A stretch of 7,599 bases of DNA from Massilia sp. UBA2604. Lineage in GTDB: Bacteria > Pseudomonadota > Gammaproteobacteria > Burkholderiales > Burkholderiaceae_D. This document shows positions 6,556 to 7,599 of the stretch, in pieces (within the stretch, counting starts at the first letter, position 1; every line of letters starts with the position of its first letter). The stretch is from assembly GCA_002339265.1 (NCBI GenBank), contig DDKG01000266.1, positions 1-7,599 of the forward strand, written 5' to 3'. The translations under genes were made by a program, and so were the position numbers. Below the pieces are notes generated by a model. It saw only the letters and a program-made list of their open reading frames with translations, did not search any database and had not been told where the DNA came from.

Positions 6556-7271
6556 CAGTTGCGGATTTCCACGCCACCCATGATCGCGTAGCCGCGAATG
6601 ACCAGCCGCTTGCTGTTGTCCGGCGGTGCGATGGTCTTTTCCTCGAAGCCGCCCAGGATCGGCGTGCCGTGCAATACGATGGCCCAGTCGGGCGGGCACT
6701 TGATGGTGACGCCGCCCCAGAAGGCGAACACATTGATCACCGCCTCGCCCTGGATCGAGGCGCCGCGCATATCGAGTTCGCAGCCGCCCATCACCGCCGT
6801 GATCTCGCCGCCGCGGAAGTCCTGGGTCGTGACGCGGCGCTCGTAGGCGCCCAGGATGGCGGTGATGTCGACTACCTCGCCAGCGCCCACGGGTGCGCCG
6901 TCGACGATCGCCACGCCGTGCTCCAGCGCGCGCTTGCTGCGCAATGCTTTCGCCACCAAAAAGCCGCCCAGGCCGATCAGGACCAGCGGCCAGATGGTGC
7001 GCCAGCTGAAGTCGATGATGTCCATGCGGTCCAGCATCAGCAGGATGCCGACGCCGACCAGGCCGGCCCCGAGCAGTGTGCCGCCCTGGGTGCGGGTGTC
7101 GCACAGTTTCACGGTGCCGACGATGACGAACAACATCGGCCAGAACGAGAAGGCGCGGTGCATGTCGACGAAACCCAGGTTATCGAGCAGGAACAGCAGC
7201 CCCATCCCGATCACGAGCAGGCCGAGCACGACCTGGCTCGTCGCGCCTTTTGGATGCGGATCATTTTTCAT
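6555..7271 (-). CDS. LiaF-like membrane protein, envelope-stress type
   Basis: A 238-residue protein with four predicted membrane segments in the first half (about 13-30, 41-56, 65-81, 93-109) and a soluble beta-rich C-terminal domain (about 115-238). The membrane part contains two copies of a module of the form G-hydrophobic-LLD-x-h-x-h-D followed by WP-hydrophobic (GMGLLFLLDNLGFVD...FWPML and GVGILLMLDRMDIID...IWPLV), typical of the LiaI/LiaF-like transmembrane region (DUF5668). The C-terminal part has repeated glycine turns (ITAILGAYER, ITAVMGGCELDM, INVFAFWGGVTI, GTPILGGFEE, GYAIMGGVEI) like the LiaF C-terminal or cell wall-active antibiotics response domain. In Firmicutes LiaF inhibits the LiaS kinase; the kinase gene directly downstream here suggests a similar role, by inference. 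AAAGGAA lies 5 nt before ATG 7271. Its start overlaps the upstream membrane gene by 11 nt. Confidence 0.88.
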   Translation of the reverse strand: MKNDPHPKGATSQVVLGLLVIGMGLLFLLDNLGFVDMHRAFSFWPMLFVIVGTVKLCDTRTQGGTLLGAGLVGVGILLMLDRMDIIDFSWRTIWPLVLIGLGGFLVAKALRSKRALEHGVAIVDGAPVGAGEVVDITAILGAYERRVTTQDFRGGEITAVMGGCELDMRGASIQGEAVINVFAFWGGVTIKCPPDWAIVLHGTPILGGFEEKTIAPPDNSKRLVIRGYAIMGGVEIRN

Positions 7272-7599
7272 GGCGGTTCCTTTGATTGTTGGCGAAGCGG
7301 CGCGCGATGAACGGATCCAGCACCAGCTTGACGCCCCACATCAGGATGAACAGCGGCCAGCTGTTGCGGAAGGTCAGGCCGAAGGCGTTCTCGAACACGG
7401 CGAACAGCCACAGGCCGGTGAACACGGTCCACAAGCCGTTGCCGAACTCCTTCGGGCTCGGGTAGCCGATGGTCTGGCCGATGCCGACCACGACCAGCAG
7501 CAAGGGGGCGTAATGCCAGTAGTCCTGGGCATCGATATAGTGCAGGCGGTCGAGCAGCACCACCGCGCCGACCACGATCAGGAGCAGGCCCCACAGCAC
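7261..7599 (-). CDS. Small LiaI/LiaF-like membrane protein (5' end cut by window)
   Basis: At least 112 residues are visible, running off the right edge. The first visible codon is GTG at 7599, so the true start may lie at or beyond the edge. The protein is almost entirely two copies of the LiaI/LiaF-like transmembrane module: GLLLIVVGAVVLLDRLHYID...YAPLLLVVVG, then GLWTVFTGLWLFAVFENAFGL...SWPLFILMWG. It ends with a basic tail (IARRFANNQRNRHEK) that is probably cytoplasmic. No soluble C-terminal domain is present, so it resembles LiaI more than LiaF. It overlaps the start of the LiaF-like gene by 11 nt and is likely co-translated with it; the operon promoter must lie beyond the window. Confidence 0.8.
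   Translation of the reverse strand: MLWGLLLIVVGAVVLLDRLHYIDAQDYWHYAPLLLVVVGIGQTIGYPSPKEFGNGLWTVFTGLWLFAVFENAFGLTFRNSWPLFILMWGVKLVLDPFIARRFANNQRNRHEK

Noticed and set aside
6327..7310. A 327-codon plus-strand open frame opposite the kinase and LiaF-like genes
   Set aside because: The composition is rich in His, Gln, Asp and Arg as expected for an antisense shadow. The minus-strand genes are well supported.

Overview
The window is a GC-rich bacterial segment with tightly packed genes on both strands. Codon use, the FAN1/helicase pair and the LytTR two-component genes suggest a betaproteobacterium, most likely Oxalobacteraceae (Massilia/Duganella-like). That placement is an inference from style and gene content; no taxonomic marker gene is present. 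There is no rRNA, tRNA, CRISPR array or insertion sequence.

Left part, plus strand. Positions 55-723 encode a small Ala/Pro-rich protein with one membrane anchor and no recognised function. A 104-bp intergenic region follows. It holds a GC-rich hairpin and, just before the next gene, a near-perfect LexA (SOS) operator overlapping a -10-like element. Next come two genes 7 bp apart: a bacterial FAN1-type structure-specific nuclease with a VRR-NUC domain (828-2486), and a protein joining an N-terminal PD-(D/E)XK (Cas4/RecB-like) nuclease domain to an XPD/DinG-type iron-sulfur helicase (2494-4752). Together they look like a DNA-damage-inducible repair operon, possibly for interstrand crosslinks or flap/branched intermediates. 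It would supply two nuclease activities and one helicase under SOS control.

Right part, minus strand, convergent with the repair operon and overlapping its end by 9 bp. Reading from the right edge: a small membrane protein made of LiaI/LiaF-like transmembrane modules (7261-7599, cut by the window), a LiaF-like membrane protein with a C-terminal beta-rich domain (6555-7271), a LytS/YehU-type sensor histidine kinase (5476-6555) and a LytTR response regulator (4744-5472). Stops and starts overlap or nearly touch (11 nt overlap, 1 nt overlap, 3 nt gap), so this is one transcript, probably translationally coupled. The kinase has four membrane segments and no sizeable extracytoplasmic sensor domain. 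A plausible model is that the LiaF-like proteins sense or modulate envelope state and pass it to the kinase and regulator, as LiaF does for LiaSR in Firmicutes, although here the kinase and regulator belong to the LytS/LytTR class.

The strongest candidate for a little-described system is the SOS-box-controlled FAN1 plus nuclease-helicase operon. Second is the LiaF-like/LytTR signalling operon.
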